This document shows, piece by piece, positions 6,706 to 15,136 of a stretch of DNA of 25,462 bases (positions are counted from its first letter, which is position 1; every line of letters begins with the position of its first letter). Made by a program: the position numbers and the translations under genes. A model generated the notes under the pieces. That model searched no databases, was not told the origin of the DNA, and saw nothing but the letters and a program-made list of their open reading frames with translations. The DNA is from DASQFD01 sp035633255 (GTDB lineage: Bacteria; Actinomycetota; Actinomycetes; Actinomycetales; Dermatophilaceae): contig DASQFD010000116.1 in assembly GCA_035633255.1 (NCBI GenBank), positions 1 to 25,462 of the forward strand, in the 5' to 3' direction.

Positions 6706-9189
6706 TCAGAGCTTCTCCAGCGGCGCGAAGCGCAGCAGGAACCACTTCACGCCGGTGTCGCCGCCGAAGTCGACCTGGGCCTGCGTCTTGTCCCCGTCGC
6801 CCCGGGTGTCGACGACGGTCCCGAGGCCGAAGGCGTCGTGGGTGACGCGGTCGCCCCTGGCGAGCGCCACCACGGGGCGGTTGCCGGCGGAGCGGACCCC
6901 GGGGCGTCCGGCGAGGGTCGCCACGGCGGGCTGCTGGTCACGGCGCCCGACGGCGGCGGCGCCGGAGAGCTCGCGCTCCCAGAGGACGAGGTCGGCGGGG
7001 ATCTCCTCGAGGAAGCGCGACGGCGGGTTGTACTGCGGTGCGCCCCACGCGGACCTCACGGCCGCCCGCGACAGGTGCAGCCGCTCACGCGCGCGGGTGA
7101 TGCCGACGTAGGCCAGGCGGCGCTCCTCCTCGAGCTCGGCCGGGTCGGCCAGGGAGCGCAGGTGGGGGAAGGTGCCGTCCTCGAGCCCGGTCACGAAGAC
7201 CGCGGGGAACTCCAGCCCCTTGGCGGTGTGCAGGGTCATCAGCGTGACGACCCCGCCCTCGTCGGCCTCCGCGTCGGGGATCTCGTCGGCGTCGGCCACG
7301 AGCGAGACGCGCTCGAGGAAGTCGTCCAGGCTGCTCACCTCGCCGGTCTCCGCCCTCGCCTCGTCGAACTCCTGCGCCACGGCGACGAGCTCGGCGAGGT
7401 TCTCGACGCGCGTCTCGTCCTGCGGGTCGTGGCTGGCACGCAGCTCGGTGAGGTAGCCCGAGCGGTCGAGGATCGCCTCGAGCAGGTCGCCGACCCCGGC
7501 CTCCGGGTCCTCGCGCACCTCCCCGAGCCCCTCGAGGAGGGCGGTGAAGCCGCGCACCGCGCTCGCCGAGCGGGTCGCGATCCCGGGGGCGTCGTCGACC
7601 CGACCGAGCGCGGCGACGAAGGGGATGCGCTCGCGCTCGGCCAGCGCGGTGACGCACGCCGCTGCGCGGTCGCCGATCCCGCGCTTGGGGACGTTGAGGA
7701 TGCGGCGGAGGTTGACGTCGTCGGTCGGGTTGGCGAGGACGCGCAGGTAGGCCAGGGCGTCCTTGACCTCGCGGCGCTCGTAGAAGCGGGTGCCCCCGAC
7801 GACCTTGTAGGGCAGCCCGACCCGGACGAAGACCTCCTCCAGGGCGCGGGACTGCGCGTTGGTGCGGTAGAAGACCGCCACGTCGCCCGGGCGGACGCCG
7901 TGCTCGTCGCCGAGCCGGTCGATGGTGCGCGCGACGAAGGACGCCTCGTCGTGCTCGTTGTCACCGACGTAGCCCACGATGCGCTCCCCGGCGCCGGTGT
8001 CGGTCCACAGGTTCTTCTTCCGGCGGCTGGAGTTGCGCGCGATGACCGCGTTGGCGGCGGAGAGGATGGTCTGGGTGCTGCGGTAGTTGCGCTCGAGCAG
8101 GATGGTGCGGGCGTGGGGGTAGTCCTCCTCGAACTCGACGATGTTGCGGATCGTCGCGCCGCGGAAGGCATAGATCGACTGGTCGGCGTCGCCGACGACG
8201 ACCAGCTCGGACGGTGGGACGGCGTGCTCACCGCGCGTCGTGGCGTCGGTGCCGACGAGCTCGCGGACCAGCTGGTACTGCGCGTGGTTGGTGTCCTGGT
8301 ACTCGTCGACGAGGACGTGCCGGAACCGCCGCCGGTAGTGCTCGGCGACGTCGGGGAACGCCTGCAGCACGTGCACCGTGCTCATGATCAGGTCGTCGAA
8401 GTCCAGCGCGTTCGCCTGCCGGAGCCGACGCTGGTATGCCGTGTACGCCTCGGCGAGCACCCGGTCCTGGTGGGTGCCCTCCTGGGCGACCCGGGCGGCA
8501 TAGCTCTCCTCGTCGACGAGCTCGTTCTTGAGGTGGCTGACCCGGTGGCCGAAGGTGCGCGGGTTGTAGCGCTTGGGGTCGAGGTCGAGGTCCCGCACCA
8601 CCATGGACATCAGGCGCTGGGAGTCGGCGGCGTCGTAGATGGAGAACGACGAGCGCAGGCCCAGCGTGCCGGCCTCGCGCCGGAGGATGCGCACGCACGC
8701 GCTGTGGAAGGTCATCACCCACATGGCGCGGGCGCGCGGACCCACCAGGGTGGTCACCCGCTCGCGCATCTCGGCGGCGGCCTTGTTGGTGAAGGTGATG
8801 GCCAGGACCTGACCCGGCTGGACCGCGCGGGCGGCGAGCAGATGGGCGATGCGGGAGGTGAGCACCCGGGTCTTGCCGGAGCCGGCTCCGGCCACGATGA
8901 GCAGCGGGCCGCCCTCGTGGAGCACGGCCTCGCGCTGCTCGTCGTTGAGGCCGTCGAGGAGGGCGCCGGGGTCGCCGGCTGCCGCCCACGGCGCACCGGG
9001 TGCGCCCGGTGCCGCGGGTGCCGTGGAGGGGCCGTCGGGGCCCTTCCCGGCGGCGGCCGCCTCCGCCCAGAGGGGTATGCCGGTCGCGCCGACGAGGGCC
9101 GCGTGCGCGCTCGCGTGCGTCGCGGCGTCGACGTGCGGCCCGTCCGGGGTCACACCGGCGAGTGGGAGGCCGTCGAAGAGGGTGCTCAT
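6706..9189 (-). CDS. pcrA: ATP-dependent DNA helicase PcrA/UvrD1
   Basis: A superfamily 1A 3'-5' helicase acting in nucleotide excision repair and replication-fork clearance. At 827 residues it has all motifs: Walker A AGAGSGKT (~100-107), DEYQDTN, GDADQSIYAFRG, the LERNYRST motif, TLMTLHTAKGLEF and AYVGITRARERL. The last ~50 residues form the Tudor-like RNA-polymerase-binding domain seen in PcrA/UvrD (DRVTHDAFGLGTVV to KWFLLRFAPLEKL). The first ~75 residues begin with the actinobacterial MSTLFDGLPL signature, then an Ala/Gly/Pro linker. A TAGGCT -10 lies ten bases before the ATG and no Shine-Dalgarno is visible, so the leader is very short. It is divergent from the ligD-like gene. Confidence 0.97.
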   Translation of the reverse strand: MSTLFDGLPLAGVTPDGPHVDAATHASAHAALVGATGIPLWAEAAAAGKGPDGPSTAPAAPGAPGAPWAAAGDPGALLDGLNDEQREAVLHEGGPLLIVAGAGSGKTRVLTSRIAHLLAARAVQPGQVLAITFTNKAAAEMRERVTTLVGPRARAMWVMTFHSACVRILRREAGTLGLRSSFSIYDAADSQRLMSMVVRDLDLDPKRYNPRTFGHRVSHLKNELVDEESYAARVAQEGTHQDRVLAEAYTAYQRRLRQANALDFDDLIMSTVHVLQAFPDVAEHYRRRFRHVLVDEYQDTNHAQYQLVRELVGTDATTRGEHAVPPSELVVVGDADQSIYAFRGATIRNIVEFEEDYPHARTILLERNYRSTQTILSAANAVIARNSSRRKKNLWTDTGAGERIVGYVGDNEHDEASFVARTIDRLGDEHGVRPGDVAVFYRTNAQSRALEEVFVRVGLPYKVVGGTRFYERREVKDALAYLRVLANPTDDVNLRRILNVPKRGIGDRAAACVTALAERERIPFVAALGRVDDAPGIATRSASAVRGFTALLEGLGEVREDPEAGVGDLLEAILDRSGYLTELRASHDPQDETRVENLAELVAVAQEFDEARAETGEVSSLDDFLERVSLVADADEIPDAEADEGGVVTLMTLHTAKGLEFPAVFVTGLEDGTFPHLRSLADPAELEEERRLAYVGITRARERLHLSRAAVRSAWGAPQYNPPSRFLEEIPADLVLWERELSGAAAVGRRDQQPAVATLAGRPGVRSAGNRPVVALARGDRVTHDAFGLGTVVDTRGDGDKTQAQVDFGGDTGVKWFLLRFAPLEKL

Positions 9190-9317
9190 CTCGTGGGTCA
9201 GCCTACGTGGGCCGACCGACGACGCGACCGACCCGCCGAGCCGCTCGCCCGCACGCCCGCCCGGTCAGGTGATCCGCTGCTCCACGGATCGGGCGCTCGC
9301 GGCATACGGTGGCCAGC
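9190..9317. promoter_or_regulatory. Divergent promoter region pcrA / ligD-like polymerase
   Basis: 128 bp shared by two repair genes. Minus strand: TAGGCT at 9200-9205, ten bases before the pcrA ATG. Plus strand: TACGGT at 9305-9310, seven bases before the ligD-like ATG and partly overlapping a CGGCATAC motif at 9300-9307. Neither gene has a clear ribosome binding site. No LexA-like palindrome was recognised. Confidence 0.5.
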
Positions 9318-10310
9318 ATGTCGCGCACGGGCGAGTTCGGGGAGCCGGTCGAGCTCGAGGTCGAGGGCCGGACGGTGCGCCTCAGCAGCCCCGACCGCGT
9401 GTACTTCCCGGCCCGCGGCGAGACCAAGCTCGACCTCGCCCGCTACTACCTGTCCGTCGGCGAGGGCGTCGTCCGCGCCCTCTACGACCGGCCGTGCATG
9501 CTGCACCGCTTCCCGGACGGCATCCCGGGCGGCAAGGTGCACCAGAAGCGGGTCCCCCGTGGGGCGCCGCCCTGGCTGGAGACCGTGCGGCTGCACTTCC
9601 CGCGGTACGGCCTGCACGCCGACGAGCTGTGCGTCCAGGACCTCGCGCACGTGCTGTGGGCGGTGCAGATGAGCACCGTGGAGTTCCACCCGTGGAACAG
9701 CCGCCGCGGCGACACCGAGAAGCCGGACGAGTGGCGCATCGACCTGGACCCCATGCCGGAAGCCCCGTTCGAGCGGGTGCGCCGGGCCGCGCACGTGGCC
9801 CACGAGGTGCTCGACGAGCTCGGGGCGGTCGGCTGGCCCAAGACCTCCGGCGGCCACGGCCTGCACGTCTACGTGCGGGTCGCGCCCGACCACGGGTTCG
9901 GCGACGTGCGCCGGGCCGCGCTCGCCTTCGCCCGCGAGGTCGAGCGGCGGCTCCCCGACGAGGTGACGACGACGTGGTGGCGCCGCGACCGCGACCCGCG
10001 CGCCGTCTTCGTGGACTACAACCAGAACGCGCGCGACCACACCATCGCCTGCGCCTACTCGGTGCGGGGCAACGACATCGGCACGGTCTCGACCCCTCTG
10101 CGCTGGGACGAGGTCGACGACGTCGAGCCCCCGGACCTCACCATCGCGAGCGTCCCGGCCCGGTTCGCCGAGCTGGGTGACCTGCACGAGGGCATCGACG
10201 ACGCGGTCTTCGACCTCGCCCCGCTGCTGGAGTGGGCCGACCGCGACGAGCGGGCCGGCGCCGCGGCTCCGCCCGAGCCGGAGCCGGACGAGGACGAGGG
10301 CCCCGGGTGA
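9318..10310 (+). CDS. Stand-alone LigD-type polymerase/primase (AEP superfamily)
   Basis: The 330-residue protein matches the polymerase domain of bacterial NHEJ ligase LigD, an archaeo-eukaryotic-type primase that fills gaps at double-strand breaks, often with ribonucleotides. Catalytic aspartates are visible: Asp142 and Asp144 in WRIDLDPMP and Asp233 in VFVDYNQNA; SGGHGLHVYV (177-186) forms the nucleotide-binding part. No ligase or phosphoesterase domain is attached, so it must work with partners elsewhere. The last ~20 residues are an acidic Pro/Glu/Asp tail. The ATG at 9318 is chosen because a TACGGT -10 ends seven bases before it; a GTG three codons earlier overlaps that element. Its stop overlaps the next gene by four bases. 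Confidence 0.93.
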   Translation: MSRTGEFGEPVELEVEGRTVRLSSPDRVYFPARGETKLDLARYYLSVGEGVVRALYDRPCMLHRFPDGIPGGKVHQKRVPRGAPPWLETVRLHFPRYGLHADELCVQDLAHVLWAVQMSTVEFHPWNSRRGDTEKPDEWRIDLDPMPEAPFERVRRAAHVAHEVLDELGAVGWPKTSGGHGLHVYVRVAPDHGFGDVRRAALAFAREVERRLPDEVTTTWWRRDRDPRAVFVDYNQNARDHTIACAYSVRGNDIGTVSTPLRWDEVDDVEPPDLTIASVPARFAELGDLHEGIDDAVFDLAPLLEWADRDERAGAAAPPEPEPDEDEGPG

Positions 10311-11143
10311 CCGACCCTTCCGTGCTCGACCCCCACCCCGTCACCGGGACGCCGTTCCCCTCACCGGTCCCGCCGGGGACCGGGTGGCCCGGCGACCCCG
10401 CCGACGCCACCACGCCCGTCGCCCGGGACGCCGCGGCGGTTCGCCGGCTGGCCGCGGAGGCGGGCGGCATACCGGCCCTGGACGCACGCGTGTCGGTGTG
10501 CCGCGCCTGCCCGCGCCTCGTCGCGTGGCGGGAGGCGGTGGCCACCACCGGGCGGCGCACCGCCTTCGCCGGGCAGCCGTACTGGGGGCGGCCCGGGCCG
10601 TCGTTCGGCGACCCCGCCGCCCCGGTCCTCGTCGTCGGGCTCGCGCCCGCCGCCAACGGCACCAACCGCACCGGGCGGATGTTCACCGGCGACCGGTCCG
10701 GGGACTGGCTGTATGCCGGCCTGCACCGAGCCGGGTACGCCGGCCTGCCCACCTCGGTCGCCGCCGGCGACGGGCAGTGGCTCACCGGGTGCCGCATCGT
10801 GGCGGCGGTGCGGTGCGCGCCGCCGCACAACCGGCCGACCGGCGAGGAGCGGGCGGCCTGCGCCGGCTGGCTGGACCGGGACCTCCAGCTCGCCGCGCCG
10901 CACCTGCGGTCGGTGCTCGCGCTCGGGAAGATCGGCTGGGACGCCACGCTCGGTGCCGCGCGGCGGCTCGGGTGGGACGCGCCGCGTCCCCGCCCGCGCT
11001 TCGGGCACGGCGCCGAGGCGGCGCTGGCGCTGCCCGACGGACGTGCGGTGCGGCTCCTCGGCAGCTACCACGTGAGCCAGCAGAACACCTTCACCGGCCG
11101 GCTCACCGTCGACATGCTCGACCGGGTGCTCGCCCGGCTGTGA
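10307..11143 (+). CDS. Family 5 uracil-DNA glycosylase (UdgB-type, Fe-S)
   Basis: UDGb enzymes remove uracil and some other deaminated bases from DNA. The 278-residue protein has the family 5 motif GLAPAANGTNRTGRMFTGD (111-129), which carries Ala/Asn in place of the catalytic Asp of other families, a C-terminal GSYHVSQQNTFTGR motif with the conserved His, and four cysteines for a 4Fe-4S cluster: Cys65 and Cys68 (CRAC), Cys170 and Cys185 (C-x14-C). The GTG start overlaps the polymerase stop (GTGA), so the two are translationally coupled. The first ~40 residues are a Pro-rich extension. A two-gene base-repair/end-repair operon is the natural reading. Confidence 0.93.
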   Translation: MTDPSVLDPHPVTGTPFPSPVPPGTGWPGDPADATTPVARDAAAVRRLAAEAGGIPALDARVSVCRACPRLVAWREAVATTGRRTAFAGQPYWGRPGPSFGDPAAPVLVVGLAPAANGTNRTGRMFTGDRSGDWLYAGLHRAGYAGLPTSVAAGDGQWLTGCRIVAAVRCAPPHNRPTGEERAACAGWLDRDLQLAAPHLRSVLALGKIGWDATLGAARRLGWDAPRPRPRFGHGAEAALALPDGRAVRLLGSYHVSQQNTFTGRLTVDMLDRVLARL

Positions 11144-11415
11144 CCGGTCGGAGCCGGTGGCACGCCGCTGGGCTCCCCGTTGCTACCGCTGGCACCGCTG
11201 CCGCCATCCGCTCCCTCCCGCAATCGACACGACCGGTGGTCGGCGGCAGTATGCGCGCATGGAGGGACAGCGCAGGGCCGATCCACGAGCGAACCTTCGG
11301 GCCGGAAGCCCGGTGCCACCGGTCCGCGTGACCGGGTGGGCGGCCGCGTGGGGCCCCGGGGGCGCGCGGGCCGTCCGGGACGCCGGCCGGCCCGCGCGCT
11401 GACGGGCGGGCGGCC
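11144..11415 (+). promoter_or_regulatory. Leader region of the liv operon
   Basis: 272 bp with no gene. A candidate promoter is TCGACA (11224-11229), a 17-base spacer and CAGTAT (11247-11252). A short inverted repeat CGACC-GGT-GGTCG (11230-11242) lies in the spacer, where a repressor could block it. Transcription would give a ~155-base leader. Upstream promoter and repeat are seen; function is inferred. Confidence 0.4.
11362..11399 (+). terminator. Perfect 12-bp stem-loop just before livG
   Basis: GCGCGCGGGCCG (11362-11373) pairs perfectly with CGGCCCGCGCGC (11388-11399) around a 14-base loop. It ends 16 bases before the livG ATG. It could end transcription from the udg gene, act as an attenuator in the liv leader, or limit ribosome access. 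No T-run follows. Confidence 0.55.
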
Positions 11416-12249
11416 ATGGCGTCGCGGGTCTACCGGCACCCGCTGAACGGCAGCTCCCTGGCGGCCGGGGACCCCCAGCTCGAGGTCAGCGGCGTGACCC
11501 TGCGCTTCGGTGGCGTCAAGGCCCTCGACGACGTCAGCCTGCTGGTCAGGCAGGGCGAGGTGCACGCCGTCGTGGGGCCGAACGGGGCGGGGAAGACCAG
11601 CCTGCTCAACTGCGTCAGCGGTCTCTACCGGCCACAGCAGGGGAGCATCCGACTGGAGAACGACGGCTGGCACGAGCTGAACCACGCCGCTCCGAGCCGG
11701 ATCGCCGGCTGGGGCGTCGCGCGGACGTTCCAGAACATCGAGCTCTTCAAGCAGATGACGGTGCTGGACAACCTGATGCTGGGCCGGCACGTGCACATGC
11801 GGCACCGGCTGGCCTACTCGCTCGCCTGGTTCGGCCCGGCTCGGGCGCAGGAGATCCGGCACCGCGACGTCGTCGAGGAGGTCATCGACCTCCTCGAGAT
11901 CCAGGCGGTGCGCAACCAGCCCGTCGGTGCCCTGGCGTACGGCTTCCAGAAGAGGGTGGAGCTGGGACGGGCCCTGTGCATGCAACCGGCCCTGCTCCTG
12001 CTCGACGAGCCGATGGCCGGCATGAACGTCGAGGAGAAGGAGGACATGGCCCGCTTCATCCTCGACGTGGCGGAGCTCAACGGCGTGACCACGGTCCTCA
12101 TCGAGCACGACATGGGCGTCGTCATGGACGTCTCCCACCGGGTGACCGTGCTCGACTTCGGTCGCGTCATCGGCGACGGAACCCCCAGCGAGGTGCAGGC
12201 GAACCCGGCGGTCATCGACGCCTACCTGGGCAAGGAGGCCGCGTCGTGA
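11416..12249 (+). CDS. livG: LivG-type ABC transporter ATP-binding protein
   Basis: One of two ATPases of a branched-chain amino-acid-family (HAAT) ABC importer. In 277 residues: Walker A GPNGAGKT at 54-61, Q-loop Gln106 (RTFQNIELF), a signature region AYGFQKRVELGRAL (174-187) in place of LSGGQ, as is usual for LivG proteins, Walker B LLLLDEP (193-199) and switch His231. The C-terminal VIDAYLG is typical of LivG. A ~20-residue N-terminal extension precedes the first strand. The ribosome binding site is weak, with only GC-rich sequence before the ATG. First gene of the operon; it overlaps the following ligase by four bases. Confidence 0.93.
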   Translation: MASRVYRHPLNGSSLAAGDPQLEVSGVTLRFGGVKALDDVSLLVRQGEVHAVVGPNGAGKTSLLNCVSGLYRPQQGSIRLENDGWHELNHAAPSRIAGWGVARTFQNIELFKQMTVLDNLMLGRHVHMRHRLAYSLAWFGPARAQEIRHRDVVEEVIDLLEIQAVRNQPVGALAYGFQKRVELGRALCMQPALLLLDEPMAGMNVEEKEDMARFILDVAELNGVTTVLIEHDMGVVMDVSHRVTVLDFGRVIGDGTPSEVQANPAVIDAYLGKEAAS

Positions 12250-14261
12250 GCGGGATGGGCGCACCGGCCCCCGTGGACGTCGAGGCCCTGGTCCCGACGA
12301 GCGAGACGACCTTTCCGCGGCTGCTCGCGCAGCAGGCGGAGCGGACCCCCGACGGGGTGGCCCTGCAGGAGAAGCGCTACGGCATCTGGCAGCAGATGAC
12401 CTGGGCGGAGTACCACACCCGGGTCCGGGACTTCGCCCACGGCCTGGCGGCGCTCGGCGTCACCGCCGGCGAGGTCGTGGCCGTCATCGGTGACAACCGG
12501 CCCGAGTGGTTGATCACCGAGCTCGCGGCCCAGCACCTCGGGGCCTGCGTCGTCGGGGTGTACCCCACCAGCGTCGGCGAGGAGGTCGCCCACGTGCTCA
12601 ACACCGGCAGGGTCCGCGTGGTGGTCGCGGAGGACCAGGAGCAGGTGGACAAGGTCGTCGAGCTGTGGGACGGGCTGGAGCAGGCGGAGAGCCTGGTGTG
12701 CTACGACCCGCGGGGCCTGGAGCAGTACGACCACCCGTACCTGCGCGCGTTCGGTGACGTGGAGGAGCTGGGCCGGGTGTGGGGGGCCGACCGGCCCGGG
12801 TGGCTGGACGGGCAGCGCGACAGCGGCGTGAGCAGCGACGTCGCGGTCGTCTGCACGACGTCGGGGACGACGGGGATGCCCAAGCTGGCGATGCTGAGCC
12901 ACCGCAACCTCGTGTTCATGGGGCGCAGCCTGATGGCGATCGACCCGCTCGGGGCGCGCGACCGGCACGTCAGCGTGCTGCCGCTCGCCTGGATCGGCGA
13001 GCAGATGATCGCGGTGGCGTGCGGCCTGCAGGCCGGGTTCACGACCAGCTTCGCCGAGGAGGCGTCGACGGCACGAGCCGACCTCCGCGAGATCGGGCCG
13101 AGCGTGATGTTCGGCCCGCCCCGCATCTGGGAGGACATGGTGTCCGGTGTCCAGGTCCGGCTGGGCGACGCCGGCTGGGCCAAGCGCGAGTCCTTCGACG
13201 TGGCGTTCGGCCTCGGCGAGAAGGTCGCGGACCTGGAGATGCGCGGGGAGAAGCCGGGCGCCGGGCTGCGGGTCGCGGCGGCCGCCGCCGAGGGCCTGGT
13301 GCTGCGCCGGGTCCGGGAGCAGCTCGGGCTGAGCCGGCTGCGGCGCTGCTACACCGGCGGCGCGCCCCTGGGCCCCGACGTGTTCCGCTTCTTCCACGCG
13401 ATCGGCGTCAACCTCAAGCAGATCTACGGACAGACCGAGATCGGGGGGATCGCGGTGACCCACCGTGACGGTGACGTGCTGCCCAACACGGTCGGGCTGC
13501 CGACCCCGGGGACGGAGCTGCGCATCTCCCCGGGCGGGCAGATCCTGCTGCGCTCCCCCGCGGTTTTCGTCGGCTACTACGGCGACTCGCTGGCGAGCGA
13601 GCTCGCCGTCGACCCGGAGGGATGGCTGCAGACCGGGGACGCCGGGTTCCTCGAGGACGGCTCCGGCCACCTGGTCGTCATCGACCGGGCGAAGGAGGTC
13701 ATCCAGGGCCCGGACGGCCGGCACTTCAGCCCGGCCTTCATCGAGACGAAGCTGAAGTTCAGCCAGTACCTCGAGGAGGCCGTGGTGTTCGGGGGGGCGG
13801 AGTCCTCGCAGATCACCGCGATGCTCGTCATCGACCCGCAGGCGGTGGGGTCCTGGGCGGAGCGGCACCGGGTCGGCTACACGACCTACACCGACCTCGC
13901 GCAGAAGCCCGAGGTCTACGAGCTCGTCGCCGGGCAGGTGAAGGACGCCAACGACCAGCTGCCCGAGAACCTGCGGGTGCGCCGCTTCGTGCTCTCGCAC
14001 AAGCAGCTGGACCCCGACGACGACGAGATCACCCGCACCCGGAAGGTGCGACGGATGGTCATCGTCCGCCACTACCAGCCGATCATCGAGGCCCTGCAGG
14101 GGGACGCGGACTCCGTGACCATCCGTACCCGCATCGCGTACCAGGACGGCTCCAGCGTGGAGCGTGACGTGAGCCTGGCCATCCAGTCGATGGCCGACTT
14201 CGTCGGCGACCAGCCCTCCCCTCGTGGGCGGCCGGGCCGGAGGTCGGTGGGAGGGCGGTGA
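12246..14261 (+). CDS. Long-chain-type acyl-CoA synthetase (AMP-binding)
   Basis: An adenylate-forming enzyme of the COG1022 (FadD15/FAA-like) branch that activates a carboxylic acid to its CoA thioester via an acyl-AMP. Motifs over 671 residues: P-loop TTSGTTGMPK (204-213), YGQTE (394-398), GWLQTGD with Asp465, DRAKEVI (480-486) and catalytic Lys600 in ITRTRK. All key residues are present. The GTG start overlaps livG (GTGA) with a perfect AAGGAGG seven bases upstream, which decides the start although the frame is open further upstream. Being sandwiched inside the importer operon suggests it activates the imported compound. Chain length or aromatic preference cannot be read. The C-terminal ~50 residues beyond Lys600 are longer than usual. 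Confidence 0.92.
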   Translation: MSGMGAPAPVDVEALVPTSETTFPRLLAQQAERTPDGVALQEKRYGIWQQMTWAEYHTRVRDFAHGLAALGVTAGEVVAVIGDNRPEWLITELAAQHLGACVVGVYPTSVGEEVAHVLNTGRVRVVVAEDQEQVDKVVELWDGLEQAESLVCYDPRGLEQYDHPYLRAFGDVEELGRVWGADRPGWLDGQRDSGVSSDVAVVCTTSGTTGMPKLAMLSHRNLVFMGRSLMAIDPLGARDRHVSVLPLAWIGEQMIAVACGLQAGFTTSFAEEASTARADLREIGPSVMFGPPRIWEDMVSGVQVRLGDAGWAKRESFDVAFGLGEKVADLEMRGEKPGAGLRVAAAAAEGLVLRRVREQLGLSRLRRCYTGGAPLGPDVFRFFHAIGVNLKQIYGQTEIGGIAVTHRDGDVLPNTVGLPTPGTELRISPGGQILLRSPAVFVGYYGDSLASELAVDPEGWLQTGDAGFLEDGSGHLVVIDRAKEVIQGPDGRHFSPAFIETKLKFSQYLEEAVVFGGAESSQITAMLVIDPQAVGSWAERHRVGYTTYTDLAQKPEVYELVAGQVKDANDQLPENLRVRRFVLSHKQLDPDDDEITRTRKVRRMVIVRHYQPIIEALQGDADSVTIRTRIAYQDGSSVERDVSLAIQSMADFVGDQPSPRGRPGRRSVGGR

Positions 14262-15127
14262 GCGACTTCCTCCAGCTCACGGTCACCGGCCTCGCCAACG
14301 GCGCGGTGCTCGCCCTCGCGGCGCTCGGGTTCGTCCTCATCTTCAAGTCGACGGGCGTGCTGAACTTCGCCCAGGGCGAGTTCCTCCTGATCGGCGCGTA
14401 CACCATCTACGCCACCATCTCCCTGGGGCTGCCGTGGCCGCTCGCCGTGGCCGTGGCCATGGTGGTGGCGATCCTGCTGGGCCTCCTCGTGGAGCGGCTG
14501 ATCCTGCGCCCGCTGGTCGGCGAGAGCGCGATCGCGGTCATCATGGTGACGATCGGCCTGGCCGCCGTCCTGCGGGCGGCCGTCCAGCTGGTGTGGGGCA
14601 CCACGCCCCGGTCCTTCCCGAACTTCATCCCGCAGTCGACGGTGGAGATCGCCGGAGCGGTCATCCCGGTGAACCGGTTGTGGGCGATCGGGCTCGCCGC
14701 GGTGGTCCTGGCGGTGTTCACCCTGGGGTTCCAGCGCTCCCGCTGGGGCATCGCGATGCGCGCCGTCGCGGACGACCAGCAGGCAGCCCTCGTGATGGGG
14801 ATCAGCGTGCGCCGCGTCTTCGCGATGGCGTGGGCCCTGGCGGCGGCCAGCGCCGTGCTGGGCGGGCTGCTGCTCGCCAACCTCGTGGGGGTCTCCGGTG
14901 AGGTCGCCACGTTCGGGCTCGTGGTCTTCCCCGTCGTCATCCTGGGCGGGCTGGACTCGATCGCCGGCACGCTGGTCGGGGGCGTCGTCATCGGCCTGCT
15001 CGCGGAGTACACCTCCGCGTACATCAACCCCAGTCTCCAGGAGGTCGTGCCCTTCGTCGCGCTGGTGCTCATCCTGCTGGTCCGTCCCTACGGCCTGTTC
15101 GGCCAGGTCCGGATCGAGCGGGTCTAG
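14258..15127 (+). CDS. livH: LivH-type ABC transporter permease
   Basis: Inner-membrane permease of the HAAT family, 289 residues with about eight hydrophobic segments. Recognisable family stretches are NGAVLALAALGFVLIFKSTG near the start, VLNFAQGEFLLIGAY, and the cytoplasmic EAA-like loop SRWGIAMRAVADDQQAALVMGI (approximately 165-187), which contacts the ATPases. The GTG start overlaps the ligase stop by four bases. It would pair with LivM to form the channel. Confidence 0.93.
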   Translation: MSDFLQLTVTGLANGAVLALAALGFVLIFKSTGVLNFAQGEFLLIGAYTIYATISLGLPWPLAVAVAMVVAILLGLLVERLILRPLVGESAIAVIMVTIGLAAVLRAAVQLVWGTTPRSFPNFIPQSTVEIAGAVIPVNRLWAIGLAAVVLAVFTLGFQRSRWGIAMRAVADDQQAALVMGISVRRVFAMAWALAAASAVLGGLLLANLVGVSGEVATFGLVVFPVVILGGLDSIAGTLVGGVVIGLLAEYTSAYINPSLQEVVPFVALVLILLVRPYGLFGQVRIERV

Positions 15128-15136
15128 GAGGAACAC

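Noticed and set aside
11247..11260. A further copy of the dispersed 8-mer (GTATGCGC at 11249)
   Set aside because: Differs from GTATGCCG at position 7, so it was not counted.
11976..12245. Upstream extension of the acyl-CoA ligase frame inside livG
   Set aside because: The AAGGAGG site and GTGA overlap fix the start at 12246; the extension is Arg/Gly-rich and lacks homology.
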